From Pseudomonas sp. 7SR1 (GTDB lineage: Bacteria > Pseudomonadota > Gammaproteobacteria > Pseudomonadales > Pseudomonadaceae): a stretch of 64,000 nt of DNA. The notes below the pieces were generated by a model, which was not told where the DNA came from, did not search any database, and saw nothing but the letters and a program-made list of their open reading frames with translations. The stretch is taken from NCBI RefSeq assembly GCF_900156465.1, contig NZ_LT707064.1:4727001-4791000 (forward strand), in the 5' to 3' direction. Numbering within the stretch: position 1 is the stretch's first letter; each line of letters begins with the position of its first letter. A program made the translations under genes and the position numbers. Shown here piece by piece: positions 17,851 to 25,843 of this stretch.

Positions 17851-19770
17851 TCAAGGCAGGCGCAGCGCCCTGGCGATATCGGCCCAGGGCACGAACTTGA
17901 AGTTCTGGGCCTGTTCGGGCATGCGCTTGCGTCCGTCCTGGACCACCAGCATCCCCTGGCTCCAGGGCCCGCCGAGGTTGACCGAAGTGACTTCCAGGCC
18001 GTCGGTTTCCGAGGCGCCGTCGATACCCGCCGCCGCATTCAAGCCGACCCGGAAAGCACCGCGTACGGCGAAAGGCGGCGCGGCATCGAGCACCAGGTAG
18101 CTGTCGTTGCCCTGGCTGGACACCACCAGGTAATCGCCGCCGTCGCCTCGGTACAGGGCCATGCCTTCGACGTCGGCGTGCAGTTGCGGGCCGACTTCGA
18201 TCACGCGGGTCAAGGTGGCCGGCTGGTCGGCCCGGGCATCCACGGCCCAGACGCCGACGTCTTCCTCCCCCAGGAACAACCGCTGATGGCGCTCATCGGC
18301 CACGCAGCCTTCAGGCTGGCTATCGACGCTGAACTGGCGCACCAACTCGCCCTTGACCAGCCCATCCGGGGCGCTGAGGCGATATTGCAGGTAGCGGCCG
18401 TCCTTGCCGTTGACGAAGGCATACAACTCGCCCTCGGCGGGCTGGAACAGGCAGATGCCGTAGATGTCCTCCAGCGGCGTGGGGACCTCGCCCGCTTCGC
18501 GCAGCTCGCCACTGGCGCGGTCGATGCTGAACAGGCTCAGGCTGTTGCGGTCGCGGTTACTGGCCACCGCCAGGTCGACGGTTTGCATGCCGAGTTTGAA
18601 ATTGGCCCGCAAGTCGACGTTGTTCAGACGCCCCACCGACAGCTCCTGCAGCAATTTGCCTTGCAGGTCGTAGGCGAGCAGCCCTTGCTTCTTGTTGGTG
18701 CCCAGCACCCGGCTCGCCCCGGGCGTCGTCGGGTGCACCCAGATCGCCGGGTCATCCGCGGCGTCGCCCTGGCGAGCCACCGGTTCGCTCTGGGCGACGG
18801 CAGCCACGCTGGGCAACACCGGCGCCAGCGCTACCGGCGCCGGTTGCCAGCGGATTTCGCCCTGGTACAGCTGGCCGTTGTCGTCGTCCCGCAGTAGCAC
18901 TTCGAGCGCGTCTTTTGTCAACCGTGCCGCCAGGCCTTCCGGCTCTTTCAGGCCTGCCAGGGCCAGGATGCCCTGGGACGTCCATCCCGCGTCCGTTTGC
19001 TGGTACAGATGCAATTGCGCGGCGTCGGGATCGAGGCCCAGCATGCCCCCCGGCATCACCGCCATGGCACCTGCCGTCTGCCGGATATCCCCGAACGGCG
19101 TGCGCATCGCCACGGGCATCCGCACGGTCTCGGCTTCAGCGGACGCCGGATAGGCCCACCAGCCGACCCGCTCTTCGTTGACGAACAACTGGCCGGCGGC
19201 GTCCTGCACCTGGCAGGTCTTGGCGTCCGGTGGCAATGGCAGACCGCGCACGCGCTGGGGCTTCGCACTCAATTGCCCGTCGGCGCCTACCAGCCATTGT
19301 TCGCCCTTGCCCTCTTCGCCCACCAGGAACACGAACAGGTTGCTCGCCTCATCGCGGTACAGGCACAGGCCGTTGACCGGAAAGTCCCGGGTGGGCAGGT
19401 ACACCGGCGCCCCCCATCGGCGGCCCTTGGGGTCGAGGTTGACCAGTACCGCCTGCTGGCGCGTGCTGTCGAGGCTGGCGACCAGCACGTCGGTGCCGAG
19501 GGTGCGGCTGTCGAGGCCTTCGAAACGACCCTTCAGGCGCGCCAGTTCGCGACCTCGGGCATCGAGCAGCAGCAGCCCGTCGCGCCCGGCGGCCAGGCGT
19601 TCGCGGGTCTGCTCGCCGGGCAGGAACGTCAGCGCATCCAGGGAAAGTGCCTGGGTCGGCGCCCAGGGTTGCAGCGTCAGGCCGGGGCTGGCTGGAGCCG
19701 CCAGGGCCGGGCCGGTGGCCAGGCCGATCAACATTGCCAGCCAATAGTGCTTGGAAAAACCGATATTCAT
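17851..19770 (-). CDS. Beta-propeller phytase, two tandem propeller domains
   Basis: 639 residues with a signal peptide (MNIGFSKHYWLAMLIGLATGPALA). ATG 19770 is taken over the in-frame TTG two codons earlier. The C-terminal half (from ~325) is a complete BPP domain: DDPAIWVHP near residue 337, NNVDLR, DLAVASNRDRNSLSLF, IYGICLFQ, QPEGCVADE and EEDVGVWAV. These acidic loops bind calcium and substrate in characterised BPPs. The N-terminal half (25-320) is a second, degenerate propeller lacking most of those acidic motifs, as in other dual-domain BPPs. The enzyme would release phosphate from phytate in the periplasm or at the surface. It sits between the receptor and exbB. Confidence 0.88.
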   Translation of the reverse strand: MNIGFSKHYWLAMLIGLATGPALAAPASPGLTLQPWAPTQALSLDALTFLPGEQTRERLAAGRDGLLLLDARGRELARLKGRFEGLDSRTLGTDVLVASLDSTRQQAVLVNLDPKGRRWGAPVYLPTRDFPVNGLCLYRDEASNLFVFLVGEEGKGEQWLVGADGQLSAKPQRVRGLPLPPDAKTCQVQDAAGQLFVNEERVGWWAYPASAEAETVRMPVAMRTPFGDIRQTAGAMAVMPGGMLGLDPDAAQLHLYQQTDAGWTSQGILALAGLKEPEGLAARLTKDALEVLLRDDDNGQLYQGEIRWQPAPVALAPVLPSVAAVAQSEPVARQGDAADDPAIWVHPTTPGASRVLGTNKKQGLLAYDLQGKLLQELSVGRLNNVDLRANFKLGMQTVDLAVASNRDRNSLSLFSIDRASGELREAGEVPTPLEDIYGICLFQPAEGELYAFVNGKDGRYLQYRLSAPDGLVKGELVRQFSVDSQPEGCVADERHQRLFLGEEDVGVWAVDARADQPATLTRVIEVGPQLHADVEGMALYRGDGGDYLVVSSQGNDSYLVLDAAPPFAVRGAFRVGLNAAAGIDGASETDGLEVTSVNLGGPWSQGMLVVQDGRKRMPEQAQNFKFVPWADIARALRLP

Positions 19771-19825
19771 ATCCAACGCAAAATCCTTGTCATCGAGCCG
19801 GGCTCAAAGTGGTTTTTATTTACCT

Positions 19826-19861
19826 TGTGGCGAGAGGGTTTCGCTGAGTCCCCTCGCCACA
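19826..19861. repeat. REP-like hairpin between receptor and phytase genes
   Basis: TGTGGCGAG (19826-19834) pairs with CTCGCCACA (19853-19861) around an imperfect centre. It belongs to the GTGGCGAG-type intergenic hairpins seen elsewhere in this window. It lies inside the operon, so it may set the ratio of receptor to phytase mRNA. Confidence 0.65.
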
Positions 19862-19880
19862 GAAAGATCAGCCCCGTCAT

Positions 19881-22409
19881 TCAGAAATGCGTGAAGGTCA
19901 GCCCCAGCTTGTAGGTCGGGCCGTACTCCTCGTACTGGCCGTTGTAGGAGCGATGCCCGGTGTAGACGAAATACGGCTCGTCGGTGAGGTTCTGGGCCTC
20001 CAGGCTGACCTGCAGGTTCTTGGTCAGCGAATAGCGGGCGCTGAAGTCGACGAAGGTCTGGGCATCGACGTGCAGGTCGTGATCGCGGTCGCCGATGGAC
20101 GCCAGTTCGAACAGATACGCCGACTTGTAGTTGGCCGACAGGCGCAGGCTCAGCTTGTCGTCTTCCCAGCCCAGCATCAGGTTGCCAACCGTGTCGGACT
20201 GGTTCGGCAGATCGATGCTGCGCTTGCGCTGGGTACCGCTGGCCTGGTCGAAGCCTTCGATTTCGGCATCCGAACGACTGAAGGTGGCATTGGCACCCAG
20301 CAGCAGGCCGTTCCAGGGCGCCGGCAGCCAGTCGAATTTTTGTGAGTAGGCCAGTTCCAGGCCATACAACTTGGCGCTGTCGCCGTTGGCATAGCTGTGG
20401 GCTTCGGCAAAATCCGTCCAGGCGCCGGTGCCGGCCAGGTCGGTGTTGTAGACGAAGTGCTTGATGTCCTTGTAGAACACGAAGGCCGAGACGGTGCCGG
20501 CATGGCCCATGAAATGCTCGATGCCCAGGTCCAGGTTGCTCGACTCCAGCGGCTTGAGGTCCGGGTTGCCGAAGGTTGCCTCGTCATCGTCGATGACGAA
20601 GCCCGGCGCCAGTTGCCCAAAGGTCGGACGCACCACGGATTTGGTCCAGGCCGCACGGACCTGGGTGTTCTTGTCCAGCTGGTAGCGCGCGTGCAGTCCT
20701 GGCAGCCAGTGGTGGTACTTGCGACGGGTCTGGGTGTCGGTGAATACGCCGTCGGTGGCGCCGGTGCCCTTGGCTTCGAATTCGGTGCCTTCGTAGCGCA
20801 TGCCGGCGATGAAGCGCCAGTCGTCGATGTCGACGGTGTTCATCAGGTACGCGGCATTGATGTCTTCGCTCATCTTGAAGTCGTTGACCCGGGACTCCTG
20901 CTCGTCGAAAAACGCATCGCGATCCAGGCCGCCCAGCAATTGCTTGATGGCACCGGGGCTGATGCCCGGTCCGTAATGCCCGAGGCGGTAGTCCACATTG
21001 CCTTTCTGGAATTGCCCGAGGTTGAGCTGTTCGTCGGTGAAGCCCAGGTCATCGAAGTCTTCATAGACCCAGGCGTCCAGGTCGTTGTCCTTGTCGCGCC
21101 GGCTCACCTTGCCGCCGAACTTGACCTGGGAGGCATAGCCGCTCAAGTCATAGTCCCGGGCCAGGTCCAGGCGCAGGTTTTTCTCGGTGTCGGTGGTTTT
21201 CTGTTCCTCCCAGTCCACCTTGTCGAGGCTGAAGTTGGTCGGGTCGTAGAACCCCGGGCCGATGATCGGTCGCGGCTTGTCACTGTCGTAGAAACCACCG
21301 TCGAAACCGTCGATACCCTTGAAGGTGGCGCCGGCGATATGGCCCGGGCTGTCCTCGCTGGAGCGGCTGTAGCCGCCCTGGCCGCTGAGGGTCCAGAGGC
21401 CGAACATGCGCTCGCCACCCAGCACGTAGGACTGGATTTCCTGGGTTTCCTCCCGCTGCTTGAGTTTGCGCTCGCCTTCGGCAGCCCCCACCTCGCCCGG
21501 CGCTTGCGGGTCGTCGAAGGCAATGCTGGCGGCATTGCGCACTTCGCTGTCCTTGTAGCGGCTGTACAGGGTGCGCAGGTAATAGCTGCTGAAGTCGTCG
21601 GGCTTGTAGTCGAAGTTCAAACCGCCCCCGGCCCGTTCACGGCGGATGTCGTAGTCGCGCTGTTCGAACTCTTCGAGCCGCGAGCCTTGCTCGAAATCCC
21701 AGGCGCCCCCGGTTTCGACGTTGTCCGAACCGAAGTCGCGCTTCTGCCAGCTCAGCGCGGCGGCCACACCGAAGTTGTCGATGCCATCGCCCAGGCTGAA
21801 GCGGTCGCTGGCGGCACCAGAGAATTTCGGGCTGGTCTGGCCGGTGTTCTTGTCGTAGCTGGCTTCGCTGCTCCCGGTGTAGAACAGGCCCTTGTGGTCG
21901 AAGGCCGAGAGGCTTTTCACATCCACCGTGCCGCCGAGGGAGTTGGCGTCCATGTCTGGCGTCAGGGTCTTGATCACCGACAGCGACTGCACCAGCTCCG
22001 ATGGCAATACGTCCAGCGCCACGGCCCGTCGTTCGCTTTCCGGGGCCGGCACCAGCGTGCCGTTGATGGTCACACTGTTGAGGTCCGGCCCCAGGCCCCG
22101 CACGCTGACAAACCGTCCCTCGCCCTGGTCGCGCTCCACGGCGACACCGGGCAGGCGCTGCACCGCCTCGGCGACGTTCTCGTCCGGCAACTGCGCCACG
22201 CCGTCGGCATGCACCACGCTCTTGATGCTGTCGGCGCTGCGCTGTTCCTTGAGGGCCTGATCGATACTGGCCGCCTGCCCCACCACTTCAACGTGTTCCG
22301 TGGCGCCGGCGGACTGCTCTGCGGCGTTCAGTCGTTCACTGGCGATGGCCATCGCCAACGCGGTGAACGTGAAGCCCACGAGCCCGGCAGTGCTTGTGCG
22401 GTGATGCAT
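19881..22409 (-). CDS. TonB-dependent receptor linked to phytase (putative phytate receptor)
   Basis: 842 residues. Signal peptide (MHHRTSTAGLVGFTFTALAMAIASERLNA), plug (DGVAQLPDENVAEAVQRLPGV, VSVRGLGPDLNSVTINGTLV, LDVLPSELVQSLSVIKTLTP), then a barrel ending YKLGLTFTHF. The plug motifs PDENVAEALQR-GV and RG-DLN-V are those of the TonB receptor subfamily used for carbohydrates and organophosphates rather than siderophores. There is no STN domain. ATG 22409 follows GGAGG. It is the first gene of the receptor-phytase-exbB-exbD-tonB operon, preceded by a Pho box at 22482-22499. Phytate or a partly dephosphorylated inositol phosphate as ligand is inferred from context only. Confidence 0.88.
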   Translation of the reverse strand: MHHRTSTAGLVGFTFTALAMAIASERLNAAEQSAGATEHVEVVGQAASIDQALKEQRSADSIKSVVHADGVAQLPDENVAEAVQRLPGVAVERDQGEGRFVSVRGLGPDLNSVTINGTLVPAPESERRAVALDVLPSELVQSLSVIKTLTPDMDANSLGGTVDVKSLSAFDHKGLFYTGSSEASYDKNTGQTSPKFSGAASDRFSLGDGIDNFGVAAALSWQKRDFGSDNVETGGAWDFEQGSRLEEFEQRDYDIRRERAGGGLNFDYKPDDFSSYYLRTLYSRYKDSEVRNAASIAFDDPQAPGEVGAAEGERKLKQREETQEIQSYVLGGERMFGLWTLSGQGGYSRSSEDSPGHIAGATFKGIDGFDGGFYDSDKPRPIIGPGFYDPTNFSLDKVDWEEQKTTDTEKNLRLDLARDYDLSGYASQVKFGGKVSRRDKDNDLDAWVYEDFDDLGFTDEQLNLGQFQKGNVDYRLGHYGPGISPGAIKQLLGGLDRDAFFDEQESRVNDFKMSEDINAAYLMNTVDIDDWRFIAGMRYEGTEFEAKGTGATDGVFTDTQTRRKYHHWLPGLHARYQLDKNTQVRAAWTKSVVRPTFGQLAPGFVIDDDEATFGNPDLKPLESSNLDLGIEHFMGHAGTVSAFVFYKDIKHFVYNTDLAGTGAWTDFAEAHSYANGDSAKLYGLELAYSQKFDWLPAPWNGLLLGANATFSRSDAEIEGFDQASGTQRKRSIDLPNQSDTVGNLMLGWEDDKLSLRLSANYKSAYLFELASIGDRDHDLHVDAQTFVDFSARYSLTKNLQVSLEAQNLTDEPYFVYTGHRSYNGQYEEYGPTYKLGLTFTHF

Positions 22410-22481
22410 GATGGTCCTCCCCGGAATCCGAATCCGCCAGGCAATGGCCCGGCAACTGGGAGGGCACGCTAGGGCCGGGCA

Positions 22482-22499
22482 ATGACGGTTCTGTGACAG
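22482..22499 (-). promoter_or_regulatory. Pho box (PhoB site) of the phytate operon
   Basis: Read on the minus strand, CTGTCAC-AGAA-CCGTCAT gives two 7-bp direct repeats with a 4-bp A-rich spacer, 12 of 14 repeat positions matching the CTGTCAT consensus. Exactly 10 bp downstream is a TAGCGT hexamer (22471-22466) as -10, the architecture of PhoB-activated promoters that lack a -35. Transcription would begin about 50 bp before the receptor ATG. Confidence 0.7.
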
Positions 22500-22607
22500 C
22501 GGGGCCGAGCCAGAGGACGATATCGGCGATTCAGACGGGTTGGTCGGCCGAAGTGAGCTGAAATGACCTCTTCCCTGCGGCCCGATGAAGCTGAAGACGC
22601 TGACCTC

Positions 22608-22728
22608 GTGGCGAGGGGATCGATCCCCGTTGGGCTGCACAGCAGCCCTGTAGCGCTGATTGCATGGTGCGACAGGTATGCCGGCCGGGAGCGCATCGCC
22701 TCCCAACGGGGATCAATCCCCGCGCCAC
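22608..22728. repeat. Inverted pair of palindromic REP-type elements (REPIN-like)
   Basis: Arm 22608-22634 and arm 22702-22728 are inverted copies matching at 25 of 27 positions, separated by 67 bp. Each arm itself holds a GGGGATNGATCCCC palindrome, and each starts or ends with GTGGCG. The left arm continues into a GGGCTGC/GCAGCCC hairpin (to 22648). Paired inverted REPs of this kind are mobilised by RAYT transposases in pseudomonads; no such gene is in this window. Confidence 0.7.
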
Positions 22729-22810
22729 AATGGGAGAGATGCGGCCTCCCTGCAGCAAAAAAAACCGGACAACCGATGAGCTGATTCGACCTCCCCCAGG
22801 CATTCGCCCG

Positions 22811-22828
22811 TCGTCACCGCACTGTCAC
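22811..22828 (+). promoter_or_regulatory. Candidate second Pho box, upstream of the GGDEF gene
   Basis: TCGTCAC-CGCA-CTGTCAC has the 7-4-7 direct-repeat layout of a Pho box (10 of 14 repeat positions match consensus; the spacer is GC-rich, which is atypical). A weak -10-like TGTGCT lies 10 bp downstream (22839-22844). The site is 51 bp before the ATG at 22880. Confidence 0.45.
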
Positions 22829-22879
22829 ATTCATCTGCTGTGCTGGGCCGCATTCCACTTCTGGCAAAGGATTCCGGCC

Positions 22880-23794
22880 ATGTTCTGCGTGCTCGGCCCG
22901 CATCGTTTCAAACTCGCCCTGCTGCTCTTGGCCGCCAACCTCGGGTTGATCCTGCACCTGGCCTGTGGCGAGCTCAAACCCGTCGCACAATGGGTCTGGC
23001 TGGACATCCTGGGCGAAGGCGGCTCGGCGCTGCTGGCACTGGTCTGGCTGGGCCTGGTGCTCAAGAGCCGGCCGGCCGGACGAGTGACCAACTACCTGAT
23101 CCTGGGCCTGGGCTGCATCTTCTTTTCCTGGTGGATCGACAGCCTCGACGAGTTCATCCATCTGCCCGACAGCATCACCTGGGATCATTGGCTGGAATCC
23201 GGCCCGATGCCGGTGGGCATGATCCTGCTGACCCTCGGCATCTACCACTGGCACCGCGAGCAACTGGCAATCAATGGCCAGATGGAAAAGCGCGAACGAC
23301 TGTTCCGCGAGCACCGCTTGTTCGACAAGCTCACGCCCCTGGGCGGCGCGGACTTCCTCAAGCACGAATTGTCCGCCTGCCTGGAAGACAGCCGGCGCCG
23401 CCAGCAACCGCTGTCGCTGCTGGCCCTGGACCTGGACAACTTCACCGCCATCAACCAGCGTTTCGGCCACGGCGAGGGCGATGCAGTGCTCCAGGCCGTC
23501 AGCCAGTTGGTGGTGCTGAACCTGCGCCGCCAGGACCTGCTGTGCCGGCTGGCTGGCGATCGTTTCGTGGTGCTGTTGCCCGACACCGGCGAAAGCCAGG
23601 CCCGGCGCCTGGCCGCAGAGTTGCAGGACGCGGTGCGCAGCCTGGCTCACAAGACCCGGCAACACGGCGAACGCCTGCAACTGCTGGCCAGTGCGGCGGT
23701 GGTGATGGCGTTCGACGAATCCCCCGAGGCCCTGCTCAAACGTCTCAACCTGGCGCTGGCCCAATCCCGGCCCAGCCTGGCGAAAAGCGCCTGA
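22880..23794 (+). CDS. Membrane protein with degenerate GGDEF domain and intact I-site
   Basis: 304 residues. Four TM segments lie in the first ~130 residues (LALLLLAANLGLILHLA; GEGGSALLALVWLGLVL; YLILGLGCIFFSWWI; PVGMILLTLGIYHWH), then a short coiled linker and a GGDEF domain from about 145. The active-site signature is AGDRF instead of GGDEF: the catalytic and metal-binding Glu is Arg. The RxxD inhibitory site (RRQD) stands exactly five residues before it. This pattern suggests a c-di-GMP receptor rather than a synthase. ATG 22880 follows AAAGG. The AraC gene begins 9 bp after its stop, so the two form an operon. Confidence 0.85.
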   Translation: MFCVLGPHRFKLALLLLAANLGLILHLACGELKPVAQWVWLDILGEGGSALLALVWLGLVLKSRPAGRVTNYLILGLGCIFFSWWIDSLDEFIHLPDSITWDHWLESGPMPVGMILLTLGIYHWHREQLAINGQMEKRERLFREHRLFDKLTPLGGADFLKHELSACLEDSRRRQQPLSLLALDLDNFTAINQRFGHGEGDAVLQAVSQLVVLNLRRQDLLCRLAGDRFVVLLPDTGESQARRLAAELQDAVRSLAHKTRQHGERLQLLASAAVVMAFDESPEALLKRLNLALAQSRPSLAKSA

Positions 23795-23803
23795 GGCTGC
23801 GCC

Positions 23804-24841
23804 ATGACCATCAAGACCTGCTGGTACGAGACCGACTGCCGCTTCATTCCGGGGCACTATCAGCCTGCCGCGCTGATCGACCTGGCGCTGTCGCGGGACA
23901 TCGACAGCCATCGCCTGCTGCGCGGCACCGGGTTGTTCCATGACGATATCCTGGCCGGCCGCAGCCGCATCAGCCCGCAGCAGTTTCTTGGCCTGATCGA
24001 GAACAGTCGGCGCCTGCTGGATGCCAGCGACAGCAGTTTCCTCTTAGGCCAGCGGCTGTTACCTGGGCACTATGGGCCGGCCAGCCATGCCTTGCGCCAT
24101 GCGCCGAACCTGCACCAGGCCCTGCAGACCCTGATCGAGCAACAGGCGCTGCTCAGTCCGCTGGCCGCACCACGCCTGCTGCTGGATGAGCATTACGCCT
24201 ACGTCCACTGGCTGGACAGCTGCGGCGCCCATGACCAGTGGCGCTTCGTGCTGGAAGCGAGCATGACCTCGATGATCGCGATGAGCACCTGGCTGAGCGG
24301 CGAACGCCTGCCGTGGCAATGCAGCTTTCGCCACAGCGAGCCGCGTTATGTGGAGCAATACTGGGTACATCTGGGGGAACAGACACAGTTCGACCGGCCC
24401 CTGGACCTGATGCGCCTGCCCCGCCACTGCCTGGCCCAGCCCTGGCCCGACGCTTCGGCCACCGCCGGCCAGGTGGCACGGATCGAAGCCCGGGAACAGC
24501 TCGATCACCTGGGCTTCACCGCCAGTTTCCTCGACTGCGTCTACGAGTACCTGCGTGCCCATGTGCGCCAGACCCCGAGCCTGGAGCAGACCGCCCAAGC
24601 GTTTGCCATGAGCCCGGCCACCCTCAAGCGCAAGTTGCACAAGCACCACACCGGGTTTCAGCAACAGGTGGACCGGGTGCATACCCATGTGGCCTTGTAC
24701 CTGTATCAGGTCAAGGGCTTCAGCAATGAAGAGGTGGCGCAGTACCTGAGCTTCAATGACACCGCGAACTTCCGGCGCTCGTTCAAGCGCTGGACCGGCA
24801 GCACGCCCAACCTGATTCGCCAACTGCTGATGCTGGGCTGA
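23804..24841 (+). CDS. AraC-family transcriptional regulator
   Basis: 345 residues of the arabinose-binding-like AraC class: sensor domain with LLRGTGLFHDDIL, QFLGLIENSRRLL and FLLGQRLLPGHYGPASHAL, then the C-terminal DNA-binding domain with two HTHs (TAQAFAMSPATLKRKLHKHHTGFQQ and VAQYLSFNDTANFRRSFKRWTGSTP). It is cotranscribed with the degenerate GGDEF protein, suggesting that membrane or c-di-GMP signalling is coupled to this regulator. The divergent phytate operon is the nearest candidate target. It ends before a convergent terminator hairpin. Confidence 0.88.
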   Translation: MTIKTCWYETDCRFIPGHYQPAALIDLALSRDIDSHRLLRGTGLFHDDILAGRSRISPQQFLGLIENSRRLLDASDSSFLLGQRLLPGHYGPASHALRHAPNLHQALQTLIEQQALLSPLAAPRLLLDEHYAYVHWLDSCGAHDQWRFVLEASMTSMIAMSTWLSGERLPWQCSFRHSEPRYVEQYWVHLGEQTQFDRPLDLMRLPRHCLAQPWPDASATAGQVARIEAREQLDHLGFTASFLDCVYEYLRAHVRQTPSLEQTAQAFAMSPATLKRKLHKHHTGFQQQVDRVHTHVALYLYQVKGFSNEEVAQYLSFNDTANFRRSFKRWTGSTPNLIRQLLMLG

Positions 24842-24870
24842 CACCTATTGGTTGCCAAGGTCGGAGCGAC

Positions 24871-24902
24871 CTGTGGCAAGGAGCTTCATCCCCTTGCCAC
24901 AG
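24871..24902. terminator. Bidirectional hairpin (REP-like) between convergent genes
   Basis: CTGTGGCAAGG (24871-24881) and CCTTGCCACAG (24892-24902) form a perfect 11-bp stem with a 10-nt loop, between the AraC gene and the convergent CBS gene. It is a variant of the GTGGCGAG hairpins used here as intergenic terminators. Confidence 0.65.
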
Positions 24903-24941
24903 AGGTGATGCCGGACGGTGCCGGCAATGATTGTGCGAGCC

Positions 24942-25382
24942 TCAGTGCCCGCGGATGTAGTGTTCCAACTGCCGGATCAGATCGGCCTGTTCGACGATGG
25001 CCTCTTTCACCAGGTCGCCGATGGACAACAGCCCGATCAACTGCCCATTGTCCAGCACCGGCAGGTGCCGCAGATGGCTGTCGGTCATGACCTCCATGCA
25101 GCGATCGATGCTTTGCTGGCTATCGGCGGTGATCACCGGCGCACTCATGATCGTGCGCACCGGCGTGCCTACCGAGGAGCGTCCCTGCAGCACCATCTTG
25201 CGTGCATAGTCCCGTTCGCTGAACACGCCCACCACCTGGCCGTCTTCGATCACCGGCAGCGCACCGACATTTTTCTCGGCCATGATCCGCAGCGCCTCAA
25301 GCACCGTCTGCTCCGGCGCGATGCTATGGACCTGCTGGTTCTGCACGCTCTTGAGTCTTACCAGTTGAGCTGCGGTTTTCAT
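24942..25382 (-). CDS. Tandem CBS-domain protein
   Basis: 146 residues made of two CBS domains (residues ~10-65, HSIAPEQTVLEALRIMAEKNVGALPVIEDGQVVGVFSERDYA; and ~80-135, VITADSQQSIDRCMEVMTDSHLRHLPVLDNGQLIGLLSIGDLV). Such stand-alone pairs usually bind adenine nucleotides and act as energy or redox sensors. ATG 25382 follows a GGGGGAA purine stretch. A 13-bp hairpin separates it from nirD on the same strand. No partner can be identified. Confidence 0.88.
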   Translation of the reverse strand: MKTAAQLVRLKSVQNQQVHSIAPEQTVLEALRIMAEKNVGALPVIEDGQVVGVFSERDYARKMVLQGRSSVGTPVRTIMSAPVITADSQQSIDRCMEVMTDSHLRHLPVLDNGQLIGLLSIGDLVKEAIVEQADLIRQLEHYIRGH

Positions 25383-25425
25383 TGCTTCCCCCCGACCTGC
25401 GGCTTGGTACGTTCGCTTAAGGGCC

Positions 25426-25459
25426 CTTGTGGCGAGGGAGCAGGCGCCCTCGCCACAAG
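25426..25459. repeat. REP-like hairpin after nirD
   Basis: CTTGTGGCGAGGG (25426-25438) pairs perfectly with CCCTCGCCACAAG (25447-25459) over 13 bp with an 8-nt loop. It probably ends the nirBD transcript; same family as 19826, 24871 and 54220. Confidence 0.7.
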
Positions 25460-25465
25460 AGCGGA

Positions 25466-25843
25466 TCAGTGCTCGCCAATCTCCACCACGTCGCCGTTGA
25501 GTCGCACCGGCCATACCCGCAGGCGTTGTTCCGGGTACTCCAGGCAATGGCCGTCCTCCAGACGGAAATGCTGCTTGTACATGGGCGATGCGATCACCAG
25601 TTCACCCTTGATACTGCCCAGCAAGCCGCGACCGATGACGTTCGCGCCGGACTTGGGGTCGCGGTTGTCGATGGCGTAGAGCGGCCGGTCCACCTGCTCC
25701 GGCAAGTACAGCAGCGCCACCTGGCTGCCGTCGTGCCAGGCGACCACGCCGGAATTGGGCACCAGGTCCTGGCGACTGCACAGGGGCCGCCACTGCACCG
25801 GGGTCTGGGCGACGGGAATACGGACGACATTTGACTGGCTCAT
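25466..25843 (-). CDS. nirD: Assimilatory nitrite reductase small subunit
   Basis: 125 residues with a Rieske-like fold (WRPLCSRQDLVPNSGVVAWHDG, YAIDNRDPKSGANVIGRGLLG, MYKQHFRLEDGHCLEYPEQ). As in other NirD proteins the Rieske cysteines and histidines are missing, so no cluster is bound. It partners NirB in NADH-dependent reduction of nitrite to ammonium in the cytoplasm. ATG 25843 shares one base with the nirB stop (TGATG), giving tight coupling. Confidence 0.95.
   Translation of the reverse strand: MSQSNVVRIPVAQTPVQWRPLCSRQDLVPNSGVVAWHDGSQVALLYLPEQVDRPLYAIDNRDPKSGANVIGRGLLGSIKGELVIASPMYKQHFRLEDGHCLEYPEQRLRVWPVRLNGDVVEIGEH

Larger units (their letters stand above)
22410..22879. other. 470-bp divergent control region between phytate operon and GGDEF/AraC operon
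   Basis: No gene is seen here. The region holds a minus-strand Pho box (22482-22499), an inverted pair of REP hairpins (22608-22728) and a weaker plus-strand Pho box (22811-22828). The two Pho boxes face outward, each at the distance from its gene expected for a promoter. Confidence 0.65.

Noticed and set aside
20397..22472. 691-codon open frame antisense to the phytate receptor
   Set aside because: Low-complexity translation with no domain; the minus strand encodes a complete TonB receptor.
22664..22879. Upstream extension of the GGDEF gene
   Set aside because: It would begin inside the REP element and cover the candidate Pho box; ATG 22880 has its own ribosome site and starts just before TM1.
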